From contig NZ_JACIYL010000022.1 in NCBI RefSeq assembly GCF_014359955.1, positions 1-14,311 of the forward strand: DNA of 14,311 nucleotides, in the 5' to 3' direction. The translations under genes were made by a program, and so were the position numbers. This stretch comes from Thermogutta sp. Its GTDB lineage: Bacteria; Planctomycetota; Planctomycetia; Pirellulales; Thermoguttaceae. A model generated the notes under the pieces. That model worked only from the letters and a program-made list of their open reading frames with translations. It was not told the origin of the DNA and made no database searches. Of the stretch, positions 6,801 through 14,311 are shown one piece after another; positions within the stretch are counted from its first letter, which is position 1; every line of letters starts with the position of its first letter.

Positions 6801-9800
6801 GATCCAGGGCGAACTCCGGCTGCGCACCATCGTGCGCCAGCGCCTCGTACAGCCAACCGGATGCCCTGCGAGGCAAATCGATGATCTCAATGGAGAGACC
6901 CGTCACGAGCGGTGTCGGACCATTCGTCGGTTTGGGATCGAACAGATCAAACGCTGGGGCGGAGGTGATGTACACACTCTCCACCCGCGGCCCCTCCGTG
7001 TCTATCCAGATGTTTAAACGCTCCACCGTGGACTCGTTGCCGGGCACATCCGTTGCTTGCACGAGCAGCGTCCGCTCTCCATCGCGTGGGAAGAGAAGTG
7101 GATCGTTCAGGTCGATTGCCGAAGTGATTTCCCAGTAACCGTTGGGCTCGGCCTGATTCCCGTCGAGCGGCACCGCCGTCGTTTGACCCAGGAAAGCGTC
7201 CGCAGCATCGATCACGTTGTTTCCGTTGACGTCAGCGTACAGCCGGATGATGCTGTCGGCTTCAGCGCGGCCCCACAGAGTGGGCGTTGTATCGCTCGTG
7301 ATGCGGTCATTCGCCAAAGCGGGCAACCCGGCCAGCCCGGTATCACTGTCGGCAGCGAGACCATCGGTCGCAGAAGCCGGTTCTCCGAAAAAGACCGGCG
7401 GCGGTGTCACATCCACGACGACTGTCAGCAGGAAGTCGGCACTGATATTCCCCGCCCGGTCTTCCACCTCCAGCTTGAGATTGTGAACGCCTTCGGCCAG
7501 CGGAGCGAGCGGTGGCGTGGTGATCGAATCCGTCGCCAGGAGTGCGCCGCTATCGTAGATGAGCACATCCCCGCTGCCTTCCGTCCGATCGTAGATCCGG
7601 TACCGGAGATTGGTCGGAAAGATATGCAGGAGTGCGTTGGGATCGCTCGTGCCCGCGGTAAACACCGGGGTTGTATCGTTGGTGATGTTATCCACATTGC
7701 TGCGACCGGAATCGCTCACTGTGACCAGGTCGAGATACGGCGTGTTGGGTGCGTAGGTGTCGATCTCGAATTGAGCGACAGGCGCGAGCAGACTCAGATT
7801 GCCGGCCTGGTCTTCCACGACGGCCCAAATGCTGTAGACTCCGTCGTCAAGCGGTTCGATGGTGATTTCCCAGATACCGCGGCCGTCGGTGGGATCTCCG
7901 TCGCTTTCATCAGACCCGGCAAAGGCCTGGCCTACAAGCTGCGTCTCGCCCGCAGCATTGTCCACATACAATCGAACAAGAGCGTTGGCTTCCGCCGTTC
8001 CACGGAACGCGGGATTATTGATCCTCGTCACATTGTCGTCACTGAATGCCCCGGTATCGCTGTCCGGTAGCATATCGGGCAGGGAAGGGACATCAGGATC
8101 TGTGAAATCGATGGTCACCAGAAGCTGTTCCGATTGCCGCACGTTACCCGCCGCGTCAATAGCCTCCACCGTCAGCGGGTGGGGGCCTTCGGCCGGAATG
8201 AAGTACACAAGTTCGTTGGCATTGAAGTCGATTCTCCGCAGACCGAAGTTGTCGTTGGGAACTCCATCCGTGGCGTCGAAGGCGGCATCAAACACGAAAC
8301 TGTCAATGACGACCTCACCATCCTTAATGAGTACCGTGGTGTTGTATTCCGCGGAGATGCGGACATCCACGATGCCGGGGCCGGCCAGCGGATCGCCAAT
8401 GGTCACGTTGTCCTTGTCGGACCAGCCGGTATCGTCGCTGTCCTGAAGGTCAATGGTGGGAATTTGCGGCGGTGTTGTATCGACGACGATCTCGGTGGCC
8501 AGGGCCAGGTTGTCCTGAACATCACTCACGTTGCCTGCCAGGTCTTCCACCTCGGTCCAGACGGTGTAGGTGCCGTCGGCAAGGGGCTCGACCGTAATCT
8601 CCCAAACACCCAGCCCGTCGTTGGGGTTCCCGTCGCTCTCGTCACTGTGGACGTAGGTTTGTCCTGCCAGAACAGGCCCGCTGCCATTGTCCACGTAGAG
8701 CCGCACGCGGGCGTTGGCTTCAGCAAGGCCGGTGAAGGCGGGCGATGGAATGGCCGTCACATTGTCGCCCAAAGTGCCCGTGTCGGCATAGTCCGCCAGA
8801 ACCGGAGCGCTGGCCGCCGGTGGCGTATAGTCCAGAGTGACGAGCAACTCTTCGGATTGCGCGACATTGCCCGCCCCATCCATGGTCTCGACGGTCAACG
8901 GGTGAGGCCCCTCTGCCGGGATGCCGAAGTTTGATTCCACGAAGTTGAAGTCAATGGTGACCAGCCCGAACCCGTCCAGGATGCCGTCACTGGCCAAGTC
9001 GAAAGCCGCGTCGAACACCAGGGGACCGGCAATGACGGTGTTCCCATCCTTGATGACGAAGGTGTTACCCAGATCCGCCGAGACGCGGACATCGACGATG
9101 CCCATGGTGGGCAACTGGGTGGGATCGCCGATCGTCACGTTATCCATGTCGGACCAGCCCGTGTCGTCCACGTCTTGCAGATCGATGGTCGGCCGCTGCG
9201 GGGCCGTTGTGTCGATCGTCAGGCTGATGGGATCGGAAGCATTACTGATGTTGCCGGCCTGATCTTCGACTTCCACCCAAACGGTGTATTCGCCATCGGC
9301 GAGGGGTTCCACCGTGATTTCCCAGGTTCCCAGGCCGTCCGTGGGATCGCCGTCACTCTCGTCGGAGTGCACAACTGTCGAGCCGGCCAGGACCGGGCCA
9401 GAGCCATCATCGACGTACAGCCTGACCAGGGCATTGGCTTCGGCGAGGCCGGTGAACGCGGGGGCCGATACATTGGTCACACCGTCGCCAGGTGTCCCCG
9501 AGTCGCTGTAGGGTGCCAGACTGATAGTGGCTGGCGCCGGGGCCGTGTGATCGATCAGCACGAGGAGCTGCTCAGACTGCGTGCGGTTGCCCGCCTCGTC
9601 GGTCACTTCCACGGTCAACGGATGGGGACCCTCGGAAATATTGAGGGTACGGGTGACGATGGGCGCTCCCATTGTGAAGGAATCAATGACGACTTCACCG
9701 TCCTTGATGACGGCCGATGTGCCCGGCTCTCCCGTAATGCGGACATCCACGATGCCAGGTCCCTGAGTGGGATCGCCGATGGTGACGTTATCCAGGTCAG

Positions 9801-12800
9801 ACCAGCCGGTGTCATCGGCGTTTTCCAGGTCGATGCTCGGCATTTGCGGAGGCACATCATCGATGGCGACCCAAAGTTGTGGTCCCTGCAGAACATTCGT
9901 GATATTGCCGGCCACGTCTTCCAGGGTCAGGTACATGATGTACACGCCGGTGGTCAGAGGTGCGGTGGTCACCGAATACAGACCCAGACCGTTACCGAGG
10001 ATGCCATCACTTCGATCGGGGCCTGTAACCGCCATGCCGACGAGATCACTGCCGTTGGCATAGATGCGGACGATGCTGTTGATTTCGGCGCGTCCCTGGA
10101 AGGTCAACTGCTTGACGTTGGTGATATTATCACCGATCACGCCGCTGTCACTGGAAGGATCCAGGGTAAACGTCACAGCCGCCAGGTCCGGGAAATTGGG
10201 ATCGTAGGTGACTGCCAGAGGCGTCCCCAGTTCTCGCGTCGCCGACGCCGGGACGGTTTGGCCGTCGATGACACGCACGGCGGCGCTGATGAAGTTCAGC
10301 CGCCCGAACGCCGTGGGATCGCCCGGATATCCCCCGGCCAGGCCTGTGGACAATAGTCCGCTGGGCACGGCAAAGGCGAAGACATCATTACTGGGACCGA
10401 ACGGATCGGCGAAACCGGCGCTCACACCGTTGACGAACACTTCGACGGCTAGCCCGGGAGTCCCTGCGGCGGCCTGAGCTGCCGTGAGAACGGGAATCCC
10501 TTTGGCTGCCAGATCGGAGAGCCACGCCTGAATGAGCACCACCGGGTCGTCGATATTCGTGATGTTGTCCGAGCTGCTGCGACCACTGTCATACGCGGGG
10601 TGCATGACCACGGCCGTCGGCGTGGGAGCAGCGAAATTCTCGACTTCCAGAGTGTAGCTGTTCGGATCGCCATCCGTGCTGAAAACGCGGATGTAGTAAC
10701 GCTGCTGGGAGACGACCGGAGCAGCAATCCGCACGCCCGTCGGCGTCACGGTACCCGTCGCGATGACATTTCCGAGACCATCCAGCAGTTCCGCCGACAA
10801 CGTCCCATCCAGTTGGTTTCCCGCAATGTTGTCGCCGGTAAAGAGGACATTCACGATGAGGCCACCGCTATCCCGGGCCGTCACCTGGAAATAGTCGTCA
10901 TTGGTGGTCCCCAGCTGTTCGCTGTGGATGGTGAGATCCTGAATCGTCAGGTGCGGAATGGAACCCAAAATCGTGGCACTTGCCAGCGAATCGTTGGGTT
11001 CCTTGAGATCGGGCAGCGTATAAAGGACGCCCTGAATGCCGAGACCTTCAATCCGGTCAAAAGTGATCGCCCCGGCCCCGGTGACCTGGAGCGTCCCGTT
11101 ATCGCCTTCCGGCCCCAGGATGAGATGGAAGGGCGTTGCTCCCGGCCAGACATAAATGACATCCCCATCCGACTGGATCGCTCCATCAGGAGACCCACCG
11201 TCCACCACTACCTGGAGCGCGGAGGGATTGACGTGGAACTCGTCGTAGCCGTCCCCACCTTCCAATCGGACGACGGCAAAGTTGGTGAATTGCACCGAAT
11301 AGAGCCCAACGACATTCACGTTCTGGTCGTCCACCACGATGAAGATATCATCCCCGGTCGTACCGGCCAGCGTCAGAGAATCCATATCCCCCGCGGAACC
11401 GTCGTTGCCATTGATGATGAAGCCGGTGTTGCCAACAAAGTTGATCACGGTGATCAGGGAACCGTCGGCCGCATTGGTTACGCGGAGTTGCCCGGTTCCG
11501 GGCCCGGTCGGCACCAGGGTGATGTTTTCCGAGATACCGGGTAGTGCGTTGTAGATGATGGGATCGGGCGCGGGACTCGCATCTCCGTCAGGGTTCCCTT
11601 CATCGAAGAAAATCTGCACTCCCCAGCCCTGCGGGGTATTATCCGCATAGGGTGTGACGTTGAGCGTGTCGACGTCATTGGGACCGACACTCGGTGTCCC
11701 CAGCGCATCGTCCCCGAATACGTTGAGCTGGCTGACATTGGTGAGATGAATCGGCGCGCTGCCGTTGATGGAGATATCGAGCGCCTGGTATCCGGTGCCC
11801 ACAATGTCGAAAACATCATTCTGGTCAATTGCCGGGTTATTGGCATCGCCATACAGATTGACAATCCCCGCAGCCGACGAAATGACCAGGTTTTCAATCG
11901 AGCTGAACGCCACGCCCTTGGAGCCGGTTGTACCGATCCACACCTGGGTCGGTGTGCTCTTGTCTGCCCAGATGTCGATGGGACCTGAGAAGAACAGATT
12001 GAGCGAATCTCCATTGGGCGCGAACGCGGGGACGGGATCGCCGCCGTTAATGAGCATCGCAAAATTGCCGGAGGGATCCACATTGATGTCGTCAGCGAGT
12101 CCCCACGGGGCAGGGGCGGCCTCAAAACCGGCGTTGACAACGAGCCCAAAGGCGTTGGGATCCGTCTGAACGAGCGATCCACCCACGATGGAGAGAGGCA
12201 GCAGAGTGCCCGTCGAGCTGTTGACAATCGTGACGCTATTGTCGGACGCAAAGATGGTATCGTAGGCATTTCCCGCCCCGAATCCCGGCACGATCACCCC
12301 GGTTCCAAATCCGAAGGGATCAATGGTTGTGGCGGGATCAACGAGATCGTCCTCGCTGGGAGCATAGACGTAGAGTCGGTCTCCGCCGCCAGCGGCGGTG
12401 TCTACCGTGAGATTGGCCGCACCCGAAATGGCCAGGTCAGGACCGGTTCCGCCCCCGGCCAGGCCCGGGAATTGATCGAAGAAATCTCCCTCATTCGGAC
12501 CATCCCACGGATCGCCGCCGAGGAAGACCAGCGCAGAATCCCAGTCGGTGGGAGCCACAGTGATCGCATCATCGCCACTGGTCCCCGTCACGGAGATGGT
12601 GTCGTCGGCCGACCCGTCACCGGAATACCTGACGGTTTCCATGGTCCTGATATCGATGGGAACCGCGAAACCGGAAGCGAGCAGGCCTCCGCCTGTCTGG
12701 TAAGCGAAGTCAATATTCCTCGCACCTCCACCGATATCGACGATTTCCAGCACGTCGCGGAGTGAACTGTTGCTGGCCGGGTCGTTCCCCTCGATACGCA

Positions 12801-14311
12801 GTCCGGTCAGCGGCAGGATCGCTGAGCTACCGAGGTCCGAGGTGATATTGAGCACGAATCGATCTGCTCCCGTGCCACCCAGAAAGACGTTATCCCCTCC
12901 CAGACCGTCACCATTAATGTGGAGCGTGGACGCGTCGTTGCCGGGCCCCAGATTGATCTCAGTGTGGTCCGCCGTGGTGGCGTTAACGGTGAGTGTGTCG
13001 GCAGATTGAGATGTGTGAATGTACAGATTTTCCAGCGTCGATCCGCCGGGAGTGTATTCATACCGGATGGGGGCGGCTGCATCGAAGTTGAGCAGCGTCG
13101 TTGTTCGAGAGAGGACATCCCCTCCCGCCGCATCATTGATCTGAGCGCTCGTATACCCCAGCAGCCCGCCGGAATCGTCCACGTAGAGCGAATCGACCCC
13201 TGTATCACTCGCCGGGCCGGGAATGATCGTGAGCTGGCCTTTGATCTGGCCGATGGTGTTCACGCCCGTTCCAAACGGTGCCCAGTTGAGAGCCGTTGGC
13301 GGACCGTAAGATCCCACCTGAAATACATCAGAACCAGGGCCGCCCGAAATGCGATACTGGAACGGAGCAAAGGTCGAGAGAACGGTGATGACGTCGTCGC
13401 CCGAAGTGGCCTCGAAGCGGATGTCTTCGATGGTCGCAAAATAGAGCTCGATGGTGCCGGGGGCCGCTCCGACGATGCGATCTCCGAAGATCTGAATATT
13501 GTCGCCGGTCGGGTCATTGATGTCAGAAAGATCGACCACCGACAGTCCAGCCTGCCCGTGCATCTGGACATTGCTTTGAATGGCGTCCAGATACTTGGTG
13601 GCCGCGTTCGAGTAAAGTTCCGATCCATTCTGGCCGTACATTCGGTTGGCCTGTGAGCCGGGACCGGTGGCCAGAATGTTGAACGTTTCTCCCTGGGCGT
13701 CGTCCGACTCCAGCGTACCTCCCGTAAATTCATTGCCGTACATATCGAGGAACTGGAGCCCTGGCACGGCCACGTGGTAATTGAGGTTGAAGACATCGCT
13801 ACCGTCGAGGCTATTGACCGTTACCCGGGTCTTGTTGGCAAAGCTGTACTCCTCGAACGTTCCGCTATCCGAGCGAACGGTAATCGTTTGATCCGTGCCG
13901 ACGATAGGACCGTCAACGATCGAGATGGTCTCCGTGGCATTGGTGGCGAAAATATCGAGCTGTGTGGCGGGAACCGTGTCGATGACAGGAGACAGATTCT
14001 GGAACGAGATGAGCATCTCATCACCGTTCCACGCTCCTGGGTGGCCGGGATAACCGGCACCTGGGCCCGCATTGTCGTCCGGATCGATGACGATCTGACC
14101 ATCATCAGCACCGCCACCGAAAAGGGCTCCAGCAAAGTAACTCATTCGCCCGATTGGGCTGCCCGGATCGCCTACCAGCACGAGCTGGTCCAGATCCACG
14201 AGGCTTGAGCCCAGCGCTTCTCCGTCGAAGAAGATGGGTACGGCGAACGTTCCACCGGACAGATCGATGATCAGCGTATCGGAGTCGGATGAACCCTGCA
14301 CGTTGATCCCG
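3868..14311 (-). CDS. Giant repeat-rich surface or secreted protein (5' end beyond the window)
   Basis: The frame is open from the right edge to TGA at 3868-3870, giving 3480 visible residues. The GTG at 14301 is not a start: the frame continues upstream of it to the edge (G-I-N-V-Q-G-S-S). From N to C the order is: Asp/Gly-rich beta repeats (about 1-1095); a PPC domain opening with LPDLKEPNDSLASATIL (about 1097-1225); ten Ig-like domains (about 1230-2440); a Big_5-like segment and an EF-hand-like loop DTNGNGVFDPDN (near 2615); FG-GAP-like acidic repeats such as DFDGDGFDD and DMDQDGFDD (about 2660-2895); eleven repeats of about 47 aa with a GDD core (about 2900-3420); and a tail ending KFYW. 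I found no cysteine and few lysines, which fits a Ca2+-binding extracellular protein. No catalytic motif, transmembrane helix, LPXTG or PEP-CTERM is visible. Adhesion or surface structure is inferred from domain types. A signal peptide should lie upstream, outside the window. Confidence 0.9.
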   Translation of the reverse strand, partial: GINVQGSSDSDTLIIDLSGGTFAVPIFFDGEALGSSLVDLDQLVLVGDPGSPIGRMSYFAGALFGGGADDGQIVIDPDDNAGPGAGYPGHPGAWNGDEMLISFQNLSPVIDTVPATQLDIFATNATETISIVDGPIVGTDQTITVRSDSGTFEEYSFANKTRVTVNSLDGSDVFNLNYHVAVPGLQFLDMYGNEFTGGTLESDDAQGETFNILATGPGSQANRMYGQNGSELYSNAATKYLDAIQSNVQMHGQAGLSVVDLSDINDPTGDNIQIFGDRIVGAAPGTIELYFATIEDIRFEATSGDDVITVLSTFAPFQYRISGGPGSDVFQVGSYGPPTALNWAPFGTGVNTIGQIKGQLTIIPGPASDTGVDSLYVDDSGGLLGYTSAQINDAAGGDVLSRTTTLLNFDAAAPIRYEYTPGGSTLENLYIHTSQSADTLTVNATTADHTEINLGPGNDASTLHINGDGLGGDNVFLGGTGADRFVLNITSDLGSSAILPLTGLRIEGNDPASNSSLRDVLEIVDIGGGARNIDFAYQTGGGLLASGFAVPIDIRTMETVRYSGDGSADDTISVTGTSGDDAITVAPTDWDSALVFLGGDPWDGPNEGDFFDQFPGLAGGGTGPDLAISGAANLTVDTAAGGGDRLYVYAPSEDDLVDPATTIDPFGFGTGVIVPGFGAGNAYDTIFASDNSVTIVNSSTGTLLPLSIVGGSLVQTDPNAFGLVVNAGFEAAPAPWGLADDINVDPSGNFAMLINGGDPVPAFAPNGDSLNLFFSGPIDIWADKSTPTQVWIGTTGSKGVAFSSIENLVISSAAGIVNLYGDANNPAIDQNDVFDIVGTGYQALDISINGSAPIHLTNVSQLNVFGDDALGTPSVGPNDVDTLNVTPYADNTPQGWGVQIFFDEGNPDGDASPAPDPIIYNALPGISENITLVPTGPGTGQLRVTNAADGSLITVINFVGNTGFIINGNDGSAGDMDSLTLAGTTGDDIFIVVDDQNVNVVGLYSVQFTNFAVVRLEGGDGYDEFHVNPSALQVVVDGGSPDGAIQSDGDVIYVWPGATPFHLILGPEGDNGTLQVTGAGAITFDRIEGLGIQGVLYTLPDLKEPNDSLASATILGSIPHLTIQDLTIHSEQLGTTNDDYFQVTARDSGGLIVNVLFTGDNIAGNQLDGTLSAELLDGLGNVIATGTVTPTGVRIAAPVVSQQRYYIRVFSTDGDPNSYTLEVENFAAPTPTAVVMHPAYDSGRSSSDNITNIDDPVVLIQAWLSDLAAKGIPVLTAAQAAAGTPGLAVEVFVNGVSAGFADPFGPSNDVFAFAVPSGLLSTGLAGGYPGDPTAFGRLNFISAAVRVIDGQTVPASATRELGTPLAVTYDPNFPDLAAVTFTLDPSSDSGVIGDNITNVKQLTFQGRAEINSIVRIYANGSDLVGMAVTGPDRSDGILGNGLGLYSVTTAPLTTGVYIMYLTLEDVAGNITNVLQGPQLWVAIDDVPPQMPSIDLENADDTGWSDLDNVTIGDPTQGPGIVDVRITGEPGTSAVIKDGEVVIDSFTMGAPIVTRTLNISEGPHPLTVEVTDEAGNRTQSEQLLVLIDHTAPAPATISLAPYSDSGTPGDGVTNVSAPAFTGLAEANALVRLYVDDGSGPVLAGSTVVHSDESDGDPTDGLGTWEITVEPLADGEYTVWVEVEDQAGNISNASDPISLTIDTTAPQRPTIDLQDVDDTGWSDMDNVTIGDPTQLPTMGIVDVRVSADLGNTFVIKDGNTVIAGPLVFDAAFDLASDGILDGFGLVTIDFNFVESNFGIPAEGPHPLTVETMDGAGNVAQSEELLVTLDYTPPAASAPVLADYADTGTLGDNVTAIPSPAFTGLAEANARVRLYVDNGSGPVLAGQTYVHSDESDGNPNDGLGVWEITVEPLADGTYTVWTEVEDLAGNVSDVQDNLALATEIVVDTTPPQIPTIDLQDSDDTGWSDKDNVTIGDPLAGPGIVDVRISAEYNTTVLIKDGEVVIDSFVFDAAFDATDGVPNDNFGLRRIDFNANELVYFIPAEGPHPLTVEAIDAAGNVRQSEQLLVTIDFTDPDVPSLPDMLPDSDTGAFSDDNVTRINNPAFRGTAEANALVRLYVDNAAGETQLVGQAFAGSDESDGDPTDGRGIWEITIEPLDDGVYSIWAVVEDQAGNLSLLAPVAQFEIDTYAPNTPYLDLVTVSDSGRSNVDNITNDTTPVFTAGTSDPNALLHIFPTNLRYRIYDRTEGSGDVLIYDSGALLATDSITTPPLAPLAEGVHNLKLEVEDRAGNISADFLLTVVVDVTPPPVFFGEPASATDGLAADSDTGLAGLPALANDRITSDTTPTLWGRAEADSIIRLYADVNGNNVIDAADAFLGQTTAVPLDGNQAEPNGYWEITSAIDLNDPLLFPRDGERTLLVQATDVPGNESTVERLNIWIDTEGPRVESVYITSAPAFDLFDPKPTNGPTPLVTGLSIEIIDLPRRASGWLYEALAHDGAQPEFALDPGHFSLVGDANGVIPISRVVLVPDPVVPGQPARATIVLSFAEPLPDDRFTLTISDELRDLAGNRLDGESNAVEPHETPLFPSGDGTPGGNFVARFTVDSRPEVGVWGAGSVWVDTNGNGVFDPDNPDYVNRDLTYTIGFTSDDVFAGNFTLNPGDAADGFDKLAAYGRVNGQFRWIVDVTNDGVPDINLVEPAAVNGLPIAGRFDDNDANGDEVGVVTAFPPNGQPSYWYFDTNHDYQVDYTLTSQLRGYPIVGDFDGDGFDDLATFMDDVFYVDLANGVRRGWDGVADYNFRFGFIGILERPAAADMDQDGFDDIGLWVPTGTGQTPTEGGEWYFLISNGQSVLNRIVTDPIKGYQKIDFSPKPLGQDLYLRFGNQYALPVVGNFDPPVVPKSVSGPTILGTDGDDVLEIYAGDTAANWTVKLNNVVQSIDPSVTELLVDLGAGNDQVVFVGTSGDDTLDLAPGSFVFSGTGYTITVVQAETVQADLGDGNDAATLTGTAGDDILTASPGTAHLVGSGLDALVTSAESITASAGSGGSLDVAMIYDSAGDDTAAITAGGAVLSGAGYRIEVNGFDFTHLIAKNGGQDSATFTGTTGQDAFVGRPDYSTMTLSDGTFYRAKGFDQVEVLAPAGNESWIKFVDGSGDDTFVARPTVATLSGSDYQITARRVAYVHAYARYGGVDTANLTGSEFDDRVVIDDKFVKVFGEGYFLRAKGFEVATVDTLTGNDSIKLLDTPGDDNLTAEPGQLTYRTRKQEFHVQNVATMDIRGTRGGTDTAALYDSPYNDTFTARLNLATLTGEGYSISVSAFDYVLAYSRGGQDTANLTGSPGDDQLVGDPTSVRLLGNGFFIRAKNFANVFVNTGGGRDQANVKLSAAVDSIFANGVDTVIQQGLAQRWTLRSFARVQAQGVNSNDVAEVWNGQLLHQELDLTGNPLPEPDATALLVLDNVSQIRVRSDVPPQDETVDGLGKVIKFYW
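4050..5612 (-). repeat. C-terminal array of eleven repeats of about 47 aa
   Basis: GDD-type cores fall near plus-strand positions 5590, 5440, 5297, 5157, 5015, 4873, 4731, 4589, 4447, 4312 and 4170, a period of about 142 bp (47 codons). The pattern is: turn (TGSxGDD or YDSxGDD), an 8-10 residue strand, L-x-G-x-G-Y/F, F-x-x-V, GG/GN-x-D-x-A/K-x-L. Copies 4, 6 and 9 share the subtype YDS-GDDTF-ARP-ATLSG ending DTANL. Copies 5, 7 and 10 share TG(S/T) at the start and F(F/Y)xRAKGF in the middle. The regular length suggests a beta-solenoid. The last copy (SAAVDSIFANG) is degenerate and leads into a tail of about 60 aa. Confidence 0.82.
5625..6990 (-). other. Big_5-like segment, EF-hand-like loop and FG-GAP-like acidic repeats
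   Basis: At 6540-6990 a segment with ATIVLSFAEPLPDDRFTLTI and DLAGNRLDGE looks like a Big_5-type Ig domain. At about 6430-6465 DTNGNGVFDPDN matches a D-x-N-x-N-G-x-x-D calcium loop. From about 6330 to 5625 acidic repeats recur: DVTNDGVPD, FDDNDANGDEVGV, FDTNHDYQVD, GDFDGDGFDDLATF, ADMDQDGFDDIGLWVP and GNFDPP. These resemble the FG-GAP/VCBS blades of integrin-like beta-propellers, with aromatic-rich strands (YWYFD, EWYFL) between them. Confidence 0.65.
6988..10620 (-). repeat. Ten Ig-like domains with an alternating A-B super-repeat
   Basis: Approximate domain boundaries, N to C, are 10620, 10165, 9830, 9520, 9180, 8800, 8450, 8070, 7730, 7380 and 6988. Domains 4, 6 and 8 (type A) share AEANALVRLYVD, SDESDGDPTDGLG and WEITVEPLADG, then VEDQAGN. 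Domains 3, 5 and 7 (type B) share DDTGWSDxDNVTIGDP, VIKDGEVVIDS and EGPHPLTVE, then QSEQLLV. Domains 5 and 7 also share an insertion (FDAAFD...GFG/NFG) that domain 3 lacks. Domains 2, 9 and 10 are divergent relatives, and domain 1 is larger with a unique insert. Spacing between equivalent points is 720 bp (9292 to 8572) and about 730 bp to the next copy. The fold resembles bacterial Ig-like domains of biofilm adhesins. Confidence 0.85.
10630..11010 (-). other. PPC (bacterial pre-peptidase C-terminal) domain within the giant protein
   Basis: The segment starts with EPNDSLASATILG (EPNDS codons at 10987-11001). It continues with DDYFQVTARDSGGLIVNVLF and ends with RYYIRVFSTDGDPNSYTLEV. The order 'EPND..A..' then 'D.F.V' then 'Y.I.V....G....Y.L.V' is the usual PPC pattern. 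This beta-sandwich is found in secreted proteases and surface proteins; no protease domain is visible here. Confidence 0.75.
11015..14311 (-). other. N-terminal Asp/Gly-rich beta-repeat region of the giant protein
   Basis: About 1095 residues have recurrent short motifs of the type GSGDDxIxV (for example EATSGDDVITV, GTSGDDAITV, GTTGDDIFIV) and LGPGNDASTL / LGGTGADRF. Spacing is irregular, unlike the strict C-terminal array, and canonical RTX nonapeptides are not tandem. The composition suggests beta-helix or beta-roll folds stabilised by Ca2+, but no named domain can be assigned with confidence. Confidence 0.55.

Noticed and set aside
3805..7017. Plus-strand frames of 460 and 585 codons opposite the giant gene
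   Set aside because: They mirror the repetitive minus-strand coding sequence. Their translations follow the repeats in reverse complement and match no recognisable family.
9175..10356. Plus-strand frame of 393 codons opposite the Ig array
   Set aside because: It is a shadow of the Ig-like repeats on the other strand, with no independent coding signal.
14299..14301. GTG at 14301 as the start codon of the giant gene
   Set aside because: The frame stays open to the window edge and no Shine-Dalgarno site or signal peptide follows, so the gene is cut by the edge.

Overview
This is a two-gene window. Both genes lie on the minus strand and a non-coding spacer rich in palindromes separates them. 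The sequence suggests a planctomycete, probably of the Pirellulales type. The reasons are a twin-arginine-exported GH116 glycosidase carrying an inserted beta-sandwich module, a giant acidic cysteine-free repeat protein built from Ig-like, PPC, FG-GAP-like and 'GDD' repeats, fairly high GC, and a spacer made of interspersed palindromes. The taxonomic call is inference; no rRNA or marker gene is present.

Layout by plus-strand coordinate: 1-100 has no gene, only a weak hairpin after the GH116 stop codon. 101-3286 (minus) is a complete secreted GH116-family glycoside hydrolase (beta-glucosidase/glucosylceramidase-like) of about 1061 aa with a Tat signal. An extra module of about 140 aa, resembling one seen in GH32 enzymes, sits between its two family domains. 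3287-3867 is an intergenic region whose 3491-3802 part is a mosaic of short palindromes. These include one perfect 28-bp palindrome and four copies, in alternating orientation, of a hairpin whose stems vary by compensatory changes while the CTTGT-type loop is kept. 3868-14311 (minus) is the 3' part of a giant surface or secreted protein. At least 3480 residues are visible and the 5' end lies beyond the right edge.

From N to C the giant protein has: about 1090 residues of Asp/Gly-rich beta-repeat sequence; a PPC domain; ten Ig-like domains, the central ones in an alternating A-B pattern with a period near 720 bp; a Big_5-like segment and an EF-hand-like loop; an FG-GAP-like acidic repeat segment; eleven copies of a repeat of about 47 aa in which two subtypes tend to alternate; and a short tail without a recognisable anchor. 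No cysteine was found in the visible part.

The two genes are separated by about 580 bp of repeat-filled spacer, so an operon is unlikely and no functional link can be shown. Both products are probably exported: the enzyme acts on beta-linked glycans or glycosides, and the giant protein probably mediates attachment or forms surface structure. I see no defence system, CRISPR array, mobile-element gene, tRNA or rRNA. The features most worth following up are the covarying hairpin family, the GH116 domain insertion and the C-terminal 47-aa repeat array.
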